64,000 nucleotides of DNA from DASSQJ01 sp963726295 (GCA_963726295.1 CAVSBW010000009.1:1-64000), one strand, 5' to 3'; positions 1 through 8,574 are shown, counted from the stretch's first letter. Made by a program: numbers and translations. Notes: a model not told the origin generated them from the sequence alone.

Positions 1-92
1 ACGAGCAGGGTCATGGTCAGCGCGGTGGTGATCATCCACACCGAGATTGAGCCCTTCTCGTCTCGGCCGTGGGTGCGTGAGCGTGGAAGCAT
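1..92 (-). CDS. TadE/TadG-like secretion-neighbourhood protein, 5' part only
   Basis: An ATG at 92, read leftward and running off the left edge, begins with a basic stretch containing RDEKGSISVW, followed by the start of a hydrophobic helix. A charged N-terminus, then a G-S-x-S/T-V-W motif, then a membrane helix is the usual start of the TadE-like protein found beside TadA/B/C genes in actinobacteria. It starts 5 bp after the stop of the upstream TadE-like gene, so it is probably the next gene of that operon. Only about 30 codons are visible, so the family call rests on the N-terminus and context. Confidence 0.6.
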   Translation of the reverse strand, partial: MLPRSRTHGRDEKGSISVWMITTALTMTLL

Positions 93-97
93 CCCGA

Positions 98-526
98 TCA
101 CCGCTCCCGGTAGGTATCGAGCGGGGAGCGGATCGAGGCGGTCACCGGCACGGTCGCGGGCAGCCCGGGCAGCAGACCGGACAGGTCGACGCGGCAGGTC
201 ACGGTCGCACCGACCGAGGCGGGAATGCCGACTGGTGTGGCGAACTCGGCGGTGTCGACGGTGACGGTCACCGATGCGCAGTTGACGCGTTGGGAGGCCA
301 GCCGCGCCCGGGCGGCCGACGAGGCCGCGGCTTGGGCGGCGCTGTGGGTGCGGGCAATGGAGGCGGACCGGGCCGCTTCGGCCGCGGAGGACTGCACCGC
401 CTGGGAGGCGATGGCGAGGCGGCCGCCGGCGATCGCGAGCAGGACCAGAAGGCCCAGGGCCGGGGCGAGGATGACTACCTCGACCGTCGAAGTGCCCCGC
501 TCGTCATGGGTGCGTCGGCGGCTCAT
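98..526 (-). CDS. TadE-like pseudopilin
   Basis: A 142-residue protein starting MSRRRTHDERGTSTVEVVIL. The short basic leader followed by G-T-S-T-V-E and one long hydrophobic helix (roughly residues 14-38) is the TadE signature: the glutamate sits five residues into the helix, as in type IV-like pilins cleaved by a prepilin peptidase. The rest is an Ala/Ser/Val-rich extracytoplasmic domain with two cysteines. TadE-type proteins are minor pilins of Flp/Tad systems. It overlaps the preceding gene by 4 bp, so the two are translationally coupled. Confidence 0.8.
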   Translation of the reverse strand: MSRRRTHDERGTSTVEVVILAPALGLLVLLAIAGGRLAIASQAVQSSAAEAARSASIARTHSAAQAAASSAARARLASQRVNCASVTVTVDTAEFATPVGIPASVGATVTCRVDLSGLLPGLPATVPVTASIRSPLDTYRER

Positions 527-948
527 CGGGTGATCCGTTCGAGCGGGGAGGACGATGACTGGGTGACCGTGGGGTGCCAGCCGGGGATGACGCTGGGGGT
601 GGAGCCGGTGACGACCACCGTGGCGGTCGTCGCAGTTCGGGTGACGCTGACCCGGACCCCGGTGAGCACCCCGTCACCGCCGGCGGAAGCGACGAACGCC
701 GACGCCGCGACCCGGCCCGCGGCGCTGGAGGCACCGAGGGCGCCCGCGGCGCGGGAACCCTCCTCGGCCGCGGCGATCGCCACGGTCCGGCCGTGGTAGG
801 TCAACGCGGCCTGCATTCCGAGGAACATCAACGCGAACATCGCCGGCATCAGCACGACCAGTTGGACCGCCGCCGAGCCACGCTCGGGTCTGCGGGCGCG
901 CACCACCAGGCGCGTCCACCGGTGGCGGGCGAGGTCGGCTGGGGTCAT
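523..948 (-). CDS. TadE/TadF-like pseudopilin
   Basis: A 141-residue protein starting at the ATG at 948 (MTPADLARHRWTRL). A longer open frame extends upstream but overlaps the preceding gene and reads as low-complexity Ser/Pro/Arg, so I reject the extension. Residues about 20-45 (ERGSAAVQLVVLMPAMFALM) form a basic leader followed by a TadE-type membrane helix. The rest is a small Ala/Thr/Val-rich exported domain. It is a second minor pseudopilin of the Tad operon, lying between the small pilin-like gene (5-bp gap) and the TadE gene (4-bp overlap). Confidence 0.75.
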   Translation of the reverse strand: MTPADLARHRWTRLVVRARRPERGSAAVQLVVLMPAMFALMFLGMQAALTYHGRTVAIAAAEEGSRAAGALGASSAAGRVAASAFVASAGGDGVLTGVRVSVTRTATTATVVVTGSTPSVIPGWHPTVTQSSSSPLERITR

Positions 949-952
949 CGGG

Positions 953-1156
953 CTAGCGGATCTGGCCGACCTTGTTGGTGACGTACGCGGAGATGGCCGC
1001 GTAGACCAACCCGGCGAGGACGAGCAGGGCGACGACCCAGAACACGACCTCGATGGTGCTGGCACCGTCCTCGTCGCGCAGCCGTTCGCGGCGGGAGGTC
1101 ACGACGTCGCCGGCCTTGATGCCGACGGTGTGCAGGGTGGCGATCAGGTAGTGCAT
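953..1156 (-). CDS. Small Flp/TadE-like membrane protein
   Basis: A 67-residue protein with one membrane helix (roughly residues 35-58) preceded by DEDGASTIEVVFWVVALLV. The charged leader and G-A-S-T-I-E motif resemble class III signal sequences of Flp pilins and TadE proteins; the size fits an Flp-type major pilin or a small accessory pilin. A purine-rich ribosome binding site (GAGAAAGG) lies about 8 nt upstream of the ATG. It lies between tadC and the two larger pseudopilin genes, the position where flp-like genes often sit in actinobacterial tad operons. Confidence 0.65.
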   Translation of the reverse strand: MHYLIATLHTVGIKAGDVVTSRRERLRDEDGASTIEVVFWVVALLVLAGLVYAAISAYVTNKVGQIR

Positions 1157-1199
1157 CGGCGTGCCTTTCTCGTGGTGGTGCGTTGGAGTCGGGTGGAGT

Positions 1200-2105
1200 T
1201 CATGAGGCGTCCAGCAGGCGCAGCAGCGGTGGCGCCATGAGCAGGGCGAGGAAGACCAGGCCGAGGATGGAGGCGGGGAAGTACATCCGCTCCTCGACCA
1301 GGCTGGCCCGGGCGAGTTCCTCGCTGAGCAGAGCGGATCGGGCGGAGGCGCTGCGGGCCCGCAGCTGGCGGTAGACCTCGCTGCTCTCGTCGCTGGCCAG
1401 GCGCATGATGTCGGCGACGTCGGCCAGCTCGGGCAGCGCCAGGTCGTCGGCGAGGGCGTTCAGGGCGTCCCACGGCGGCTGACCGTTGTAGCGGGATCGG
1501 GCGATCTCCTCGCCGATCTTGGCGAACATCCACGAGTCGCCGACCTCGGCCGCGGTCGCCAACGCCACCGATGCCCCGGCGCCGGAGTTGCGTTCCAGGG
1601 CGCACAGCTCGATGTAGGCGCTCAGGGCGCGGGCGAAGTTGCTGCGGGCTTCCTTGGCCTGGGCGGCGAGGTCGCGTGAGGGCATCACGAACAGCACCGC
1701 GGCCAGGACCAGCGATGCCCCGAACGGGATGACGAACGGGACGTGGATGCCGATGAGGGTGAAGAACGTGCCCAGAAGGGGCGGCACAGCCAGCCCGAGC
1801 AGGGCGTAGAGGACCTTGCGCCCGTAGAACTGGGCGGGGGTCTGCCGCATGACCGCGAGGTCGCGGGCCGGTGGTATCCCGAGCAGGCGGGCCGGCAGGG
1901 TCCGCTCGGCCCACATGCCCATCCGCTCCTCCATGCCGGGGGCGACGGTCGGGGCGACGGCGCCGGGTCGGCGTCGGGCGGGCGGGGCGAGCCGGTCGAC
2001 CACGTCGCCCAGGTCCGGCTGGGCGGGGACCAGGTAGTAGACGAGCCCCGCCAGGCCGATGCCGACGACGGCGCCGAGGATGATCGCCAGCTGCACCCCG
2101 GTCAT
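1200..2105 (-). CDS. tadC: TadC-like inner-membrane platform protein
   Basis: A 301-residue type II/IV secretion F-family membrane protein. The ATG at 2105 overlaps the tadB stop by 4 bp; a longer open frame to 2903 only reads through tadB in another frame. There is an N-terminal membrane helix, two central helices around residues 95-140, a cytoplasmic helical domain, and a C-terminal helix near residue 280. TadB and TadC form the membrane platform on which the TadA ATPase acts during pilin assembly or secretion. The call rests on topology, size and adjacency to tadB and cpaF. Confidence 0.8.
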   Translation of the reverse strand: MTGVQLAIILGAVVGIGLAGLVYYLVPAQPDLGDVVDRLAPPARRRPGAVAPTVAPGMEERMGMWAERTLPARLLGIPPARDLAVMRQTPAQFYGRKVLYALLGLAVPPLLGTFFTLIGIHVPFVIPFGASLVLAAVLFVMPSRDLAAQAKEARSNFARALSAYIELCALERNSGAGASVALATAAEVGDSWMFAKIGEEIARSRYNGQPPWDALNALADDLALPELADVADIMRLASDESSEVYRQLRARSASARSALLSEELARASLVEERMYFPASILGLVFLALLMAPPLLRLLDAS

Positions 2106-2965
2106 CGCGCCGCCGCCCTCGCTTCGGGGCCGAGGAACCGTGGGAGGTCCTTGCCTTCGGCCATCTTCCGCATCCACAGCAGCCCGCCGGCGTAGGCGAC
2201 CAGCAGCACCACGAGGATGACCTGACCGAGCGCGGTGCCATAAGGGGCGACGTAGTCGCCGGTGAACGCGAGCACCACGAGCACGCCGAGTGAGAACGCC
2301 GAGACCATCCGGGCTGTGCCGCGGGGCTTGGCCCGGCCGGCCTCGACCCGGCGGCGGGCGGCGACATCCTCGGAGACCGACTCGGCGACCCCGTGCAGCG
2401 CGCTGGCCAGGGACCGGTTGCGGCGGCGGGCGGCGAGGATGAGGTTGGCGGCGACCAGGTCGCCGGTCACGTCGTCGAGGTCGTCGGCGAACGCCCGCAG
2501 CGCGGTCTCGGTGTCCCAGCGCGCCCGCAGCCGTGCGACGAGCTGGGTGACCTCGGGGCGGATCGGGTCGGGCACGGAGCGCAGTGTCGCGGTCAGCGCC
2601 TGCTCCATCCCGATCCCTGCGCCGAGGACCCCGGCCAGGGCGCGGGTCCACTCCTCCATCGCCTCGACCCGCCGGATCCGCTGCGCGGTCGGTGGCGCGG
2701 AGAGCAGGTAGGGCAGGCCGAGCCATGCCGAGGGGATGACCAGCACGAGGACGAGCCATCCGGTTACTGCCGCGGCCAGCCCCCCGATGAGGATCGAGGC
2801 GACCAGGTCGATCCGTTGCCGCCGGGACAGGCCGGTGAGGCGGCGCGCCAGCGCCGACGGCCGCGGCTCGACCGGCGTCTCCGGTCGGGCCTGCAGCGCC
2901 CACAGCGCGCCGGTCAGGCCGGTGACGATCAGGGCACCGAACAGCCCGGCGAGCAGCGGGGTCAC
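2102..2965 (-). CDS. tadB: TadB-like inner-membrane platform protein
   Basis: A 287-residue type II secretion F-domain protein. I chose the GTG at 2965 (VTPLLAGLFGAL) because it overlaps the stop of the ATPase gene by 4 bp (GTGA) and opens directly into a membrane helix; the longer frame is Arg/Gly/Pro-rich and unlikely. There are hydrophobic segments near the N-terminus, around residues 58-90, and at the C-terminus. The central cytoplasmic part has the leader TRALAGVLGAGIGMEQAL typical of F-domain proteins. It is the partner of TadC and of the ATPase encoded just upstream. Confidence 0.8.
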   Translation of the reverse strand: MTPLLAGLFGALIVTGLTGALWALQARPETPVEPRPSALARRLTGLSRRQRIDLVASILIGGLAAAVTGWLVLVLVIPSAWLGLPYLLSAPPTAQRIRRVEAMEEWTRALAGVLGAGIGMEQALTATLRSVPDPIRPEVTQLVARLRARWDTETALRAFADDLDDVTGDLVAANLILAARRRNRSLASALHGVAESVSEDVAARRRVEAGRAKPRGTARMVSAFSLGVLVVLAFTGDYVAPYGTALGQVILVVLLVAYAGGLLWMRKMAEGKDLPRFLGPEARAAAR

Positions 2966-4563
2966 GGCCGCCACCCCCGCCCGTCGGCCTCCGCCTGGTA
3001 CAGGTCGGGGTCGAACCCGAACGCCTCGAGGGCCTTGGCGTGCTCGGGCAGGATGCCGGTGGCCTGGGCCGGCCCGTCGTGGGAGGGGCCGAAGATGTAG
3101 GTCAGGGCGTACCCCTTCTCCCGCTCCCCCGGCTCGACCACGGCGATCTCGCTGACCCATCGGCGCAGGATCTGGGTGCCGTCGGGCTGGTAGTCGATGC
3201 GCCGGTGAAGCTGCACGACGAGGTTCAGGCAGCCGGCCAGCTTCTCCACAGCCAGGTCACGGCTGACGTGGGAGCCGGCCTCCATCGCGCAGGTGACGAG
3301 CTTGCGGATGCAGGCCTCGGCGTTCGCGGCGTGGGTCGTGGACAGCGAGCCGGTGCCGGACTCCATCGCCTTGATCATCGTCCACACCTCCGGTCCGCGG
3401 ATCTCGCCGACGATCTGGCGGGAGAGGGCGAACCGGAAGCTGTCGCTGAGAGCGTCAGAGAGCTCGAACGCTCCGGCGGCGCGGCCACTGGCGTCGACCT
3501 CGCCGACACCGGGGCGAGACTCCCAGTCGATGACGATCTCGTGTCTGCCCGACTCCTCGAGGAACAGCTCGTACTCGGTCTCGAAGGTGCCGATCGCCTC
3601 GTCACGGGGGATCTCCGAGCACAGCGCCCGCATCAAGGTGGTCTTGCCGGCCGACATGGGCCCCGAGACCGCGACGCTCCATGCGGCCCGCACCGCCGCG
3701 CCGAGGAGGTTCGCCGCCGCCGGGGAGAGGCACCCGCGGTCCACCCACCCCTCGAGGCTGTCCACCCGCAGCCGGTGCCGGCGGATGACGACGGTGGGCT
3801 TGGAGGTCACCCACGCGGTCGCCGCCAGCCGGGCACCACCGTCGAGCTTGAGGTGCAGCCGTGGGGTGCTCTCGGAGAACGGCCTTGGGTTCGACTCCGA
3901 GCGGTTGGCCAGGAAGCGCAGGAAGTCCAGCAGCTCGTCGTCGCTGTCCGCCACCGGCGGCCCGGTGATCCGCGAGCCGTCGGTGAGCTCGAGGAGGACC
4001 TGATGGTGGCCCAGGATGAAGATGTTCTCCACACGGTCGTCGTCGACTAGGGGCTGGAGGCGGCCCAACCGGAAGACCGCGTTGAAGGTGGCTTGCTCCA
4101 TCAGCGCCTGCTCGCGCGGGGTCCACGCCTCCGCCCCGGTGGCGACCGCGTCGGCGGTGTGGTCGCGCACCAGCTCGTGGATCGCGGTTCGTCCGAAGGC
4201 CTCCTGCTCCTGGCGGGTCATCGCGGCGCGGGCCACGGCCGCTGGCTCTCCGTCGGTCGGGACGGAGCGGCTGTGCCAGTCCCCGCCGAGGGCTTGCGCG
4301 AGGCGGTTGGCAACCAACGTGCGGAACGCCGCGACCAGGCCCCAGTCGACTCCGGCCTGCTCCCCCAGGTGGTCGACGACCTCCACGGGCGGCAGCGGCG
4401 CGTGCCGGCGGCGCACCGCGTCGAGGTCCACCGGTGGTTGGTCGCTCGAGCCGGGAGTCATCGAGAACGTGCCCCGCACCCGGCCTCGACGCTCAGTGGC
4501 CGGCCGGAAGAACGGGATGTCGGTGGGGTCGATCGGGGATGGTTCGGGCTTCTCGATGCTCAT
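2962..4563 (-). CDS. cpaF: CpaF/TadA-family secretion ATPase
   Basis: A 533-residue GspE/VirB11-superfamily ATPase that powers Tad-type pilus assembly or secretion. The start is the ATG at 4563 (MSIEKPEPSP), overlapping the MinD-like gene by 4 bp; the longer frame runs into that gene out of frame. A Walker A motif (GPMSAGKTTL) lies near residue 300. Downstream are a Walker B-like segment (QIVGEIRGPEVW) and the His-box region STTHAANAE, in the usual order. The N-terminal 80 residues are a Pro/Arg-rich extension. Confidence 0.92.
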   Translation of the reverse strand: MSIEKPEPSPIDPTDIPFFRPATERRGRVRGTFSMTPGSSDQPPVDLDAVRRRHAPLPPVEVVDHLGEQAGVDWGLVAAFRTLVANRLAQALGGDWHSRSVPTDGEPAAVARAAMTRQEQEAFGRTAIHELVRDHTADAVATGAEAWTPREQALMEQATFNAVFRLGRLQPLVDDDRVENIFILGHHQVLLELTDGSRITGPPVADSDDELLDFLRFLANRSESNPRPFSESTPRLHLKLDGGARLAATAWVTSKPTVVIRRHRLRVDSLEGWVDRGCLSPAAANLLGAAVRAAWSVAVSGPMSAGKTTLMRALCSEIPRDEAIGTFETEYELFLEESGRHEIVIDWESRPGVGEVDASGRAAGAFELSDALSDSFRFALSRQIVGEIRGPEVWTMIKAMESGTGSLSTTHAANAEACIRKLVTCAMEAGSHVSRDLAVEKLAGCLNLVVQLHRRIDYQPDGTQILRRWVSEIAVVEPGEREKGYALTYIFGPSHDGPAQATGILPEHAKALEAFGFDPDLYQAEADGRGWRP

Positions 4564-5381
4564 GCCGGACCCCCCGCGGTCGCTGCCAGCCGTTCCTCGT
4601 TCGCCCGGATGACCCCGGTGATCGCGCTGCGGGTGGACCGCAGCGACCGGTTCAGTGGCCTGTCCGCCCAGTGGCCGCGGCCGGTGGCCCGCTCCCGCAG
4701 TGTCGCCTTCGGCACGTCCTTGCCCTCGGAGATCACCGCCGCGGAGACCGGGTCCCACATCACCCTCGCCACGGTCGGAAGTTGGAGCACCCTGGTGATC
4801 TCGCGGGCGGTGTACGGCTCCTTCTCCCCCACCAGCAGCAGCCCCAGCGACGCCGCCGCCCCGGCCTGCTCGAACTTCTCCCGCAGGGTGTTTGCCCAGG
4901 ACACCGCAGCCGCCAGCGTCGGCAGCTCGGTGCGGGTGACCAGCAGCATCAGGTCCGCCCCGTACACCAGCGGCTCCGGCCACCCGTACAACCCGAGCCG
5001 ACCGGCATCCACGATCACGTCCTGCCCGGTCTCCTCCAGCGAGCGCAGCACCGCGAGCAGCGGGTCCCACAGCGCCAGCAGGCTGCGGGCCTGGTCGTGA
5101 GACTTGGCCCCCGGCACCACCCGCGCCCGACTCTGCGGGAGGTCGATCGAGACCTGAGACAGCGTCTCGCGCAGCCGGTCGTCGAAGTGGGCGTTCACCA
5201 GGTCGGTCATCGCGTTCGGCGGCTCGACCTGCCCCCGCAGATACCCCGAAGCGACCGCGGACGCGCCCGTCGGGTCGGCCTCGACCAGCAGCACGGGCCG
5301 GGGCCAGCCCAGCGCCAGCCCGAGTGCGGTAGTGCTCACCCCCGGCGACCCGGACGCCGAACCCAGCACGATCAACGACAT
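4560..5381 (-). CDS. MinD/CpaE-like ATPase-fold protein with degenerate P-loop
   Basis: A 273-residue protein of the MinD/ParA fold, beginning MSLIVLGSASGSPGVSTT. The position of the deviant Walker A reads GSPGVSTT, without the usual lysine of GGxGKTT. The following VLLVEADPTG segment keeps the switch-like aspartates. In Tad loci CpaE/TadZ proteins position the secretion complex at the membrane, and some are poor ATPases. It overlaps the cpaF gene by 4 bp and follows the SAF-domain gene after 1 bp. Whether it binds nucleotide is open. Confidence 0.75.
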   Translation of the reverse strand: MSLIVLGSASGSPGVSTTALGLALGWPRPVLLVEADPTGASAVASGYLRGQVEPPNAMTDLVNAHFDDRLRETLSQVSIDLPQSRARVVPGAKSHDQARSLLALWDPLLAVLRSLEETGQDVIVDAGRLGLYGWPEPLVYGADLMLLVTRTELPTLAAAVSWANTLREKFEQAGAAASLGLLLVGEKEPYTAREITRVLQLPTVARVMWDPVSAAVISEGKDVPKATLRERATGRGHWADRPLNRSLRSTRSAITGVIRANEERLAATAGGPA

Positions 5382-5382
5382 C

Positions 5383-6078
5383 TCAGCGGTCCCTGGAGTC
5401 CAGGACTACGGCGACCTGCCCCGTGCCGGCCATCTCCGCGAGCTTCTCGGCGTCACCGGAGGGGACCTGAACGGTCACCACGGTGGGCGCGCCCTGCCCG
5501 GTGACGTCCTCCCCGGTCTGGGCGGACACCACCACACCCTCGACCGACACCGCGGTGGTTGCGGCGAGGTCGTCCACCTGGGCTGGGGTCGCCACGACCC
5601 GCACCTTGTCCCCGGCCAGCAGCGGCGTGCCCGGGGTCATCCCGGGCGGGACCGGCACCCCCACCAACGAGTAGCCGCTGCCGGGCAGGTTCTCCGCAGT
5701 GGTCGATGCCGGAGTCAGCAGGGAGCCGGCCGCAACGTCCACTGCAGCCCGCTGGCCGACCATCGACACCAGCTGCGTGGCCGGGACGGTTCGCAGACCC
5801 GGGTCGCCGCCGATCTGCACGGTCATCAAGTCCTCCTGGGTGATGACCTGACCGCGCTCGATCGCGTAGCGCGCTGCGACCACCGCCGTCGAGCTCGTCG
5901 ACATCGAGACCAGCCACACGTTGCCCAGCACGCCGACGCAAACCAGCATCGCCATCGCCCCGAGCAGCCCCCACCGGCGGCGCGCCTTCGGCGGCGCCGG
6001 GACCGCTGTCCCCTCCGGCTGGTCTGGCGGGACGACGGTGCCCCGCCGTGGCGTCTCGTGTCGCAGGGTCGTCGTCAT
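5383..6078 (-). CDS. SAF-domain protein (CpaB/RcpC-like)
   Basis: A 231-residue protein with a cytoplasmic Arg/Pro-rich N-terminus, one membrane helix at about residues 38-60, and an extracytoplasmic SAF domain that starts at ARYAIERGQVITQEDL (about residue 69). CpaB/RcpC proteins with SAF domains guide Flp pili through the cell wall or outer layer. The C-terminal half resembles the RcpC C-terminal region with a VRVVATPAQ strand. It is the first clearly Tad-specific gene of the operon after the two exported proteins. Confidence 0.8.
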   Translation of the reverse strand: MTTTLRHETPRRGTVVPPDQPEGTAVPAPPKARRRWGLLGAMAMLVCVGVLGNVWLVSMSTSSTAVVAARYAIERGQVITQEDLMTVQIGGDPGLRTVPATQLVSMVGQRAAVDVAAGSLLTPASTTAENLPGSGYSLVGVPVPPGMTPGTPLLAGDKVRVVATPAQVDDLAATTAVSVEGVVVSAQTGEDVTGQGAPTVVTVQVPSGDAEKLAEMAGTGQVAVVLDSRDR

Positions 6079-6094
6079 CGCCAGCTCCTCGTCC

Positions 6095-7042
6095 TCACTT
6101 GACCAGCACCTGCACTTCGCCGACGGCGATCTGGGCGGTGCGCGAGAGGGTGACCGGGATGCTCCCGCTCTGCCCGATTCCGGACCAGTCCACGCTCCAG
6201 TAGGACCTCGCCGTGACCGTGTAGCGGCCTTGGCGGGTGTAGGTGTACCCGCACGTCGGGGATGACTGCTTGCCGTAGCTGTCCTGATACTGCGTGCCGG
6301 CCCCGGTGCAGGTCACGCTCTGGCCGTCCCCCATGTCCCACACGATCTTCCGCAGCCAACCCGTTGCCGTCACCGTGTAGCCGCCGGCCCTGACCGAGCG
6401 GGTGATCGGGCCGGTCGTCGACGCGCCGGGGTCTGCGACCCACATCCAGGTCGGCATCCCCACGAGCCCGACCCGCCCGGGCGCCGACTCCGGGACGATC
6501 CCGATGGCCCCGGCCCTGAGGTTCATCCGCGCCAGCGCGGTGCGCGCCAAGGCCCGCGGATCCGGCGGCGCCCCCGCCGGAGGCTGCGCCAGCCACACGT
6601 AGAACACCGCGGCCGCGATCGCACCGACGTTGATCGGGCGTGTGCACTCGTAGATCTGGCCGTCGGTGTGCCCCTCCCAGGCAGGGTCGTCCGCAGGCGG
6701 CTGGGGGGAAGCTGCCTTGCAGTACGCCTGCTGCGACTGCGACCACCAGCCGGTGTCGTTCGAACAGGGGACTTCCTTCTTCTTGCCACCCAAGGTGTAG
6801 GTGCACTTGGCGGGCTCCGAGCTCCCGCCACCCCCTGCGGCGCCCCCTCCCCCGGTGCCCCCACCACCACCAGGCGGTGGGGGCGCGGTGATGGCGAGGA
6901 CGCAAGCCTGTGCGCGCGGGTCGTAGTGCTGATCGGGCGGACAAGTGACTTGCCCCGGGGGTGTATCAGCGACAGTCGCTCCCATGCCCCCAAGGCTGAG
7001 TAATGCCGCGAACAGCGAGGTCGCCACCGCCCGAGTCAGCAT
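6095..7042 (-). CDS. Secreted protein with Gly-rich linker and PKD-like domain
   Basis: A 315-residue exported protein with an N-terminal signal peptide (MLTRAVATSLFAALLSLGG, cleavage expected after VADT). A Pro/Gly low-complexity linker spans about residues 50-75. Cys-containing segments follow, then a C-terminal half with WDMGDGQSVTC and YTYTRQGRYTVTARSYWS, a pattern typical of PKD/Ig-like beta-sandwich domains. It is probably a surface or secreted component of the Tad-associated machinery. The exact role is unknown. It starts within the end of the lipoprotein gene (7-bp overlap), so the pair are co-translated. Confidence 0.7.
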   Translation of the reverse strand: MLTRAVATSLFAALLSLGGMGATVADTPPGQVTCPPDQHYDPRAQACVLAITAPPPPGGGGGTGGGGAAGGGGSSEPAKCTYTLGGKKKEVPCSNDTGWWSQSQQAYCKAASPQPPADDPAWEGHTDGQIYECTRPINVGAIAAAVFYVWLAQPPAGAPPDPRALARTALARMNLRAGAIGIVPESAPGRVGLVGMPTWMWVADPGASTTGPITRSVRAGGYTVTATGWLRKIVWDMGDGQSVTCTGAGTQYQDSYGKQSSPTCGYTYTRQGRYTVTARSYWSVDWSGIGQSGSIPVTLSRTAQIAVGEVQVLVK

Positions 7043-7611
7043 GGCTCGATGGCCTTCTGCCCAGTTACGTAAAGGACCTGCCCGTCCATGGTCACGGTGT
7101 AGCGGAACTTCACGCGGTTGGGTCCGTCCGCGTTGCGCACGGACTCACCGTTCTTGTCGACCAAGTCCACCGTGGTGCCGTCCTGGCAGACCATCACGAC
7201 CCAGTCGCCGGACTTGTTCGTGCCGGAGGAGAGGACCTCGAGGGTGAACTTGCCGGTCTGGGTCCAGTCGTTCTCCCGGTATCTCGTCAGGTCGCTGTAG
7301 GTCTGGTTGAGGGCGTCATCGCGGGCGTACTGGTACAGCTTGCTGAGGTCCAGGTCCGGGTTGGCGCCGAACCGGTCGACGACGGCCACCCAGTTCTCCA
7401 CCGCGTCGGCAGCCGCCTGAGCGTCCTTGTTCAGCGTCGACGCGCTGTCCGACGGCGTCGGAGTCGCCGAGGATGGCGTGGGGCTCGAGCTCGGGGTCGA
7501 GGGCGGCGGCGTCTGATCGGTGCCGGGGGAGTCGGTGCACGCCGACAGCAGCAGCCCCGCCGCGATGACGGCGAGAGCCGCCTGCCTGACCCCCAACGAG
7601 ACACCCGCCAC
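7036..7611 (-). CDS. Putative lipoprotein
   Basis: A 191-residue protein with a signal peptide and lipobox LLSAC, lipid-modified cysteine at residue 25, then a Ser/Thr/Pro-rich spacer (residues 27-60). The mature domain (ENWVAVVDRFGANPDLDL onward) resembles small actinobacterial lipoproteins encoded beside conjugation or secretion loci. It is the first gene of the leftward Tad operon, and its promoter should lie in 7612-7799. No catalytic motif is visible. Confidence 0.75.
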   Translation of the reverse strand: MAGVSLGVRQAALAVIAAGLLLSACTDSPGTDQTPPPSTPSSSPTPSSATPTPSDSASTLNKDAQAAADAVENWVAVVDRFGANPDLDLSKLYQYARDDALNQTYSDLTRYRENDWTQTGKFTLEVLSSGTNKSGDWVVMVCQDGTTVDLVDKNGESVRNADGPNRVKFRYTVTMDGQVLYVTGQKAIEPC

Positions 7612-7636
7612 GTTGATCCCCTCCGGTGTGTTCCCC

Positions 7637-7647
7637 GCTACCGTAGC
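7637..7647. promoter_or_regulatory. Inverted repeat upstream of the Tad operon
   Basis: The 188-bp gap between the lipoprotein gene and the XRE gene contains the 11-bp inverted repeat GCTACCGTAGC (5-bp arms) 25-35 bp upstream of the lipoprotein start, beside a relatively AT-rich stretch (cttttcacactagt). It is a candidate operator or promoter element for the leftward operon. It is short enough to be chance. Confidence 0.25.
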
Positions 7648-7799
7648 GATCTTTTCACACTAGTGGCAAGCGATCACCCGTCGTATGTGCAGACGCATCC
7701 CCGCTGCCAGTCGTGCGATACCCCGCGCCCGCCTCCCCTCGCTGGCGCAACCGACACCTGCGCGCCCCGGTTGTGCTCTACGGACGCAGTGTGACGCAC

Positions 7800-8234
7800 C
7801 TACTGCTCGGCCGCGACTTGTGCGGTACGCAGCGCTTCCGGCCCGACGCCGAGGACCTCGGCCAGGCTCTGCGCCACTTGCGGCGACAGACTCGCCGGCA
7901 GCCCGTTTCTCTCCCAGCGCCGCACCGTCGGCGGCGGTGTGTCCGCGGCCTCTGCCACCTCATCCAAGGTCACCCCGGCCGAGAACCGCAGCCAGCGCAG
8001 GTCAACCTGCGGTGACGGATCGTCCCGTAGGAGCGCGCTCGGGCGGACGTGACATGCGCGTGCGACGCGGTGCAGCAACTCCGGTGTGCGCGGCGAGGAT
8101 ACGCCACGTTCCCATTCCGAAATCCGCTCTCCCCCAGCCAAACCGACCGAAACCGCGAGCTGTGCCTGAGTCAACCCGGCGGCCTCCCTGGCCGCCCGCA
8201 GCTTCTCGCCGCTGAGAACTTGTTCACTCGGCAT
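7800..8234 (-). CDS. XRE-family regulator with two HTH regions
   Basis: A 144-residue protein from the ATG at 8234 (MPSEQVLSGEKL); the longer frame adds an improbable Arg/Pro-rich leader. Residues about 10-62 are a classical XRE helix-turn-helix (LTQAQLAVSVGLAGGERISE followed by WERG). Residues about 82-140 form a second HTH-like unit (VTLDEVAEAADTPPPTVRRW). Double-HTH regulators of this kind are common on actinobacterial plasmids and integrative elements. It is divergent from the HTH gene at 8575, so it may control the region between them. Confidence 0.8.
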   Translation of the reverse strand: MPSEQVLSGEKLRAAREAAGLTQAQLAVSVGLAGGERISEWERGVSSPRTPELLHRVARACHVRPSALLRDDPSPQVDLRWLRFSAGVTLDEVAEAADTPPPTVRRWERNGLPASLSPQVAQSLAEVLGVGPEALRTAQVAAEQ

Positions 8235-8574
8235 GATGCCCACACTGTAGAGCTCCCGCCAGGCCCGGACGCGAGATCCGATCGCAGTCGGCTGGCGCCG
8301 TGGCAGCGTCCCACCACGCGGCGCTCGAGCGCATGGGCCGGACTCCTTCAGCGGGGTTGCAGCGGGTCGCACCCAGCCCCAGCGATGGCTTGAGCGGCTC
8401 AGCGTTGAGGCACCTCTGCACCAGGTGCGGCCCGCGAGTGCCTCGTCATGACCGCGTGTCCGGCAGCTCCAGAGACCTTCTTCCGAGCTTCTTGGTCGAA
8501 GTGACTCCTCAGCAGCCCCGAAGTCGGTCTAGGTGCGGTGAAGGGGTACCCCTCTGGACGGAAAGGGCAGCGCC
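8235..8574. promoter_or_regulatory. Divergent intergenic region with a 12-bp palindrome
   Basis: This 340-bp gap separates two divergent HTH genes and should hold both promoters. The clearest element is a perfect palindrome, AGGGGTACCCCT, at 8542-8553, about 21 bp upstream of the ATG at 8575 and just before its ribosome binding site (gaaaggg, 8561-8567). A palindrome at that position is suited to repression of the rightward gene. No RNA gene or further coding sequence is apparent. Confidence 0.4.

Noticed and set aside
1200..2903. Extended TadC reading frame of 567 codons
   Set aside because: The upstream part lies in a wrong frame over tadB and is Arg/Gly/Pro-rich; the ATG at 2105 with a 4-bp overlap is the credible start.
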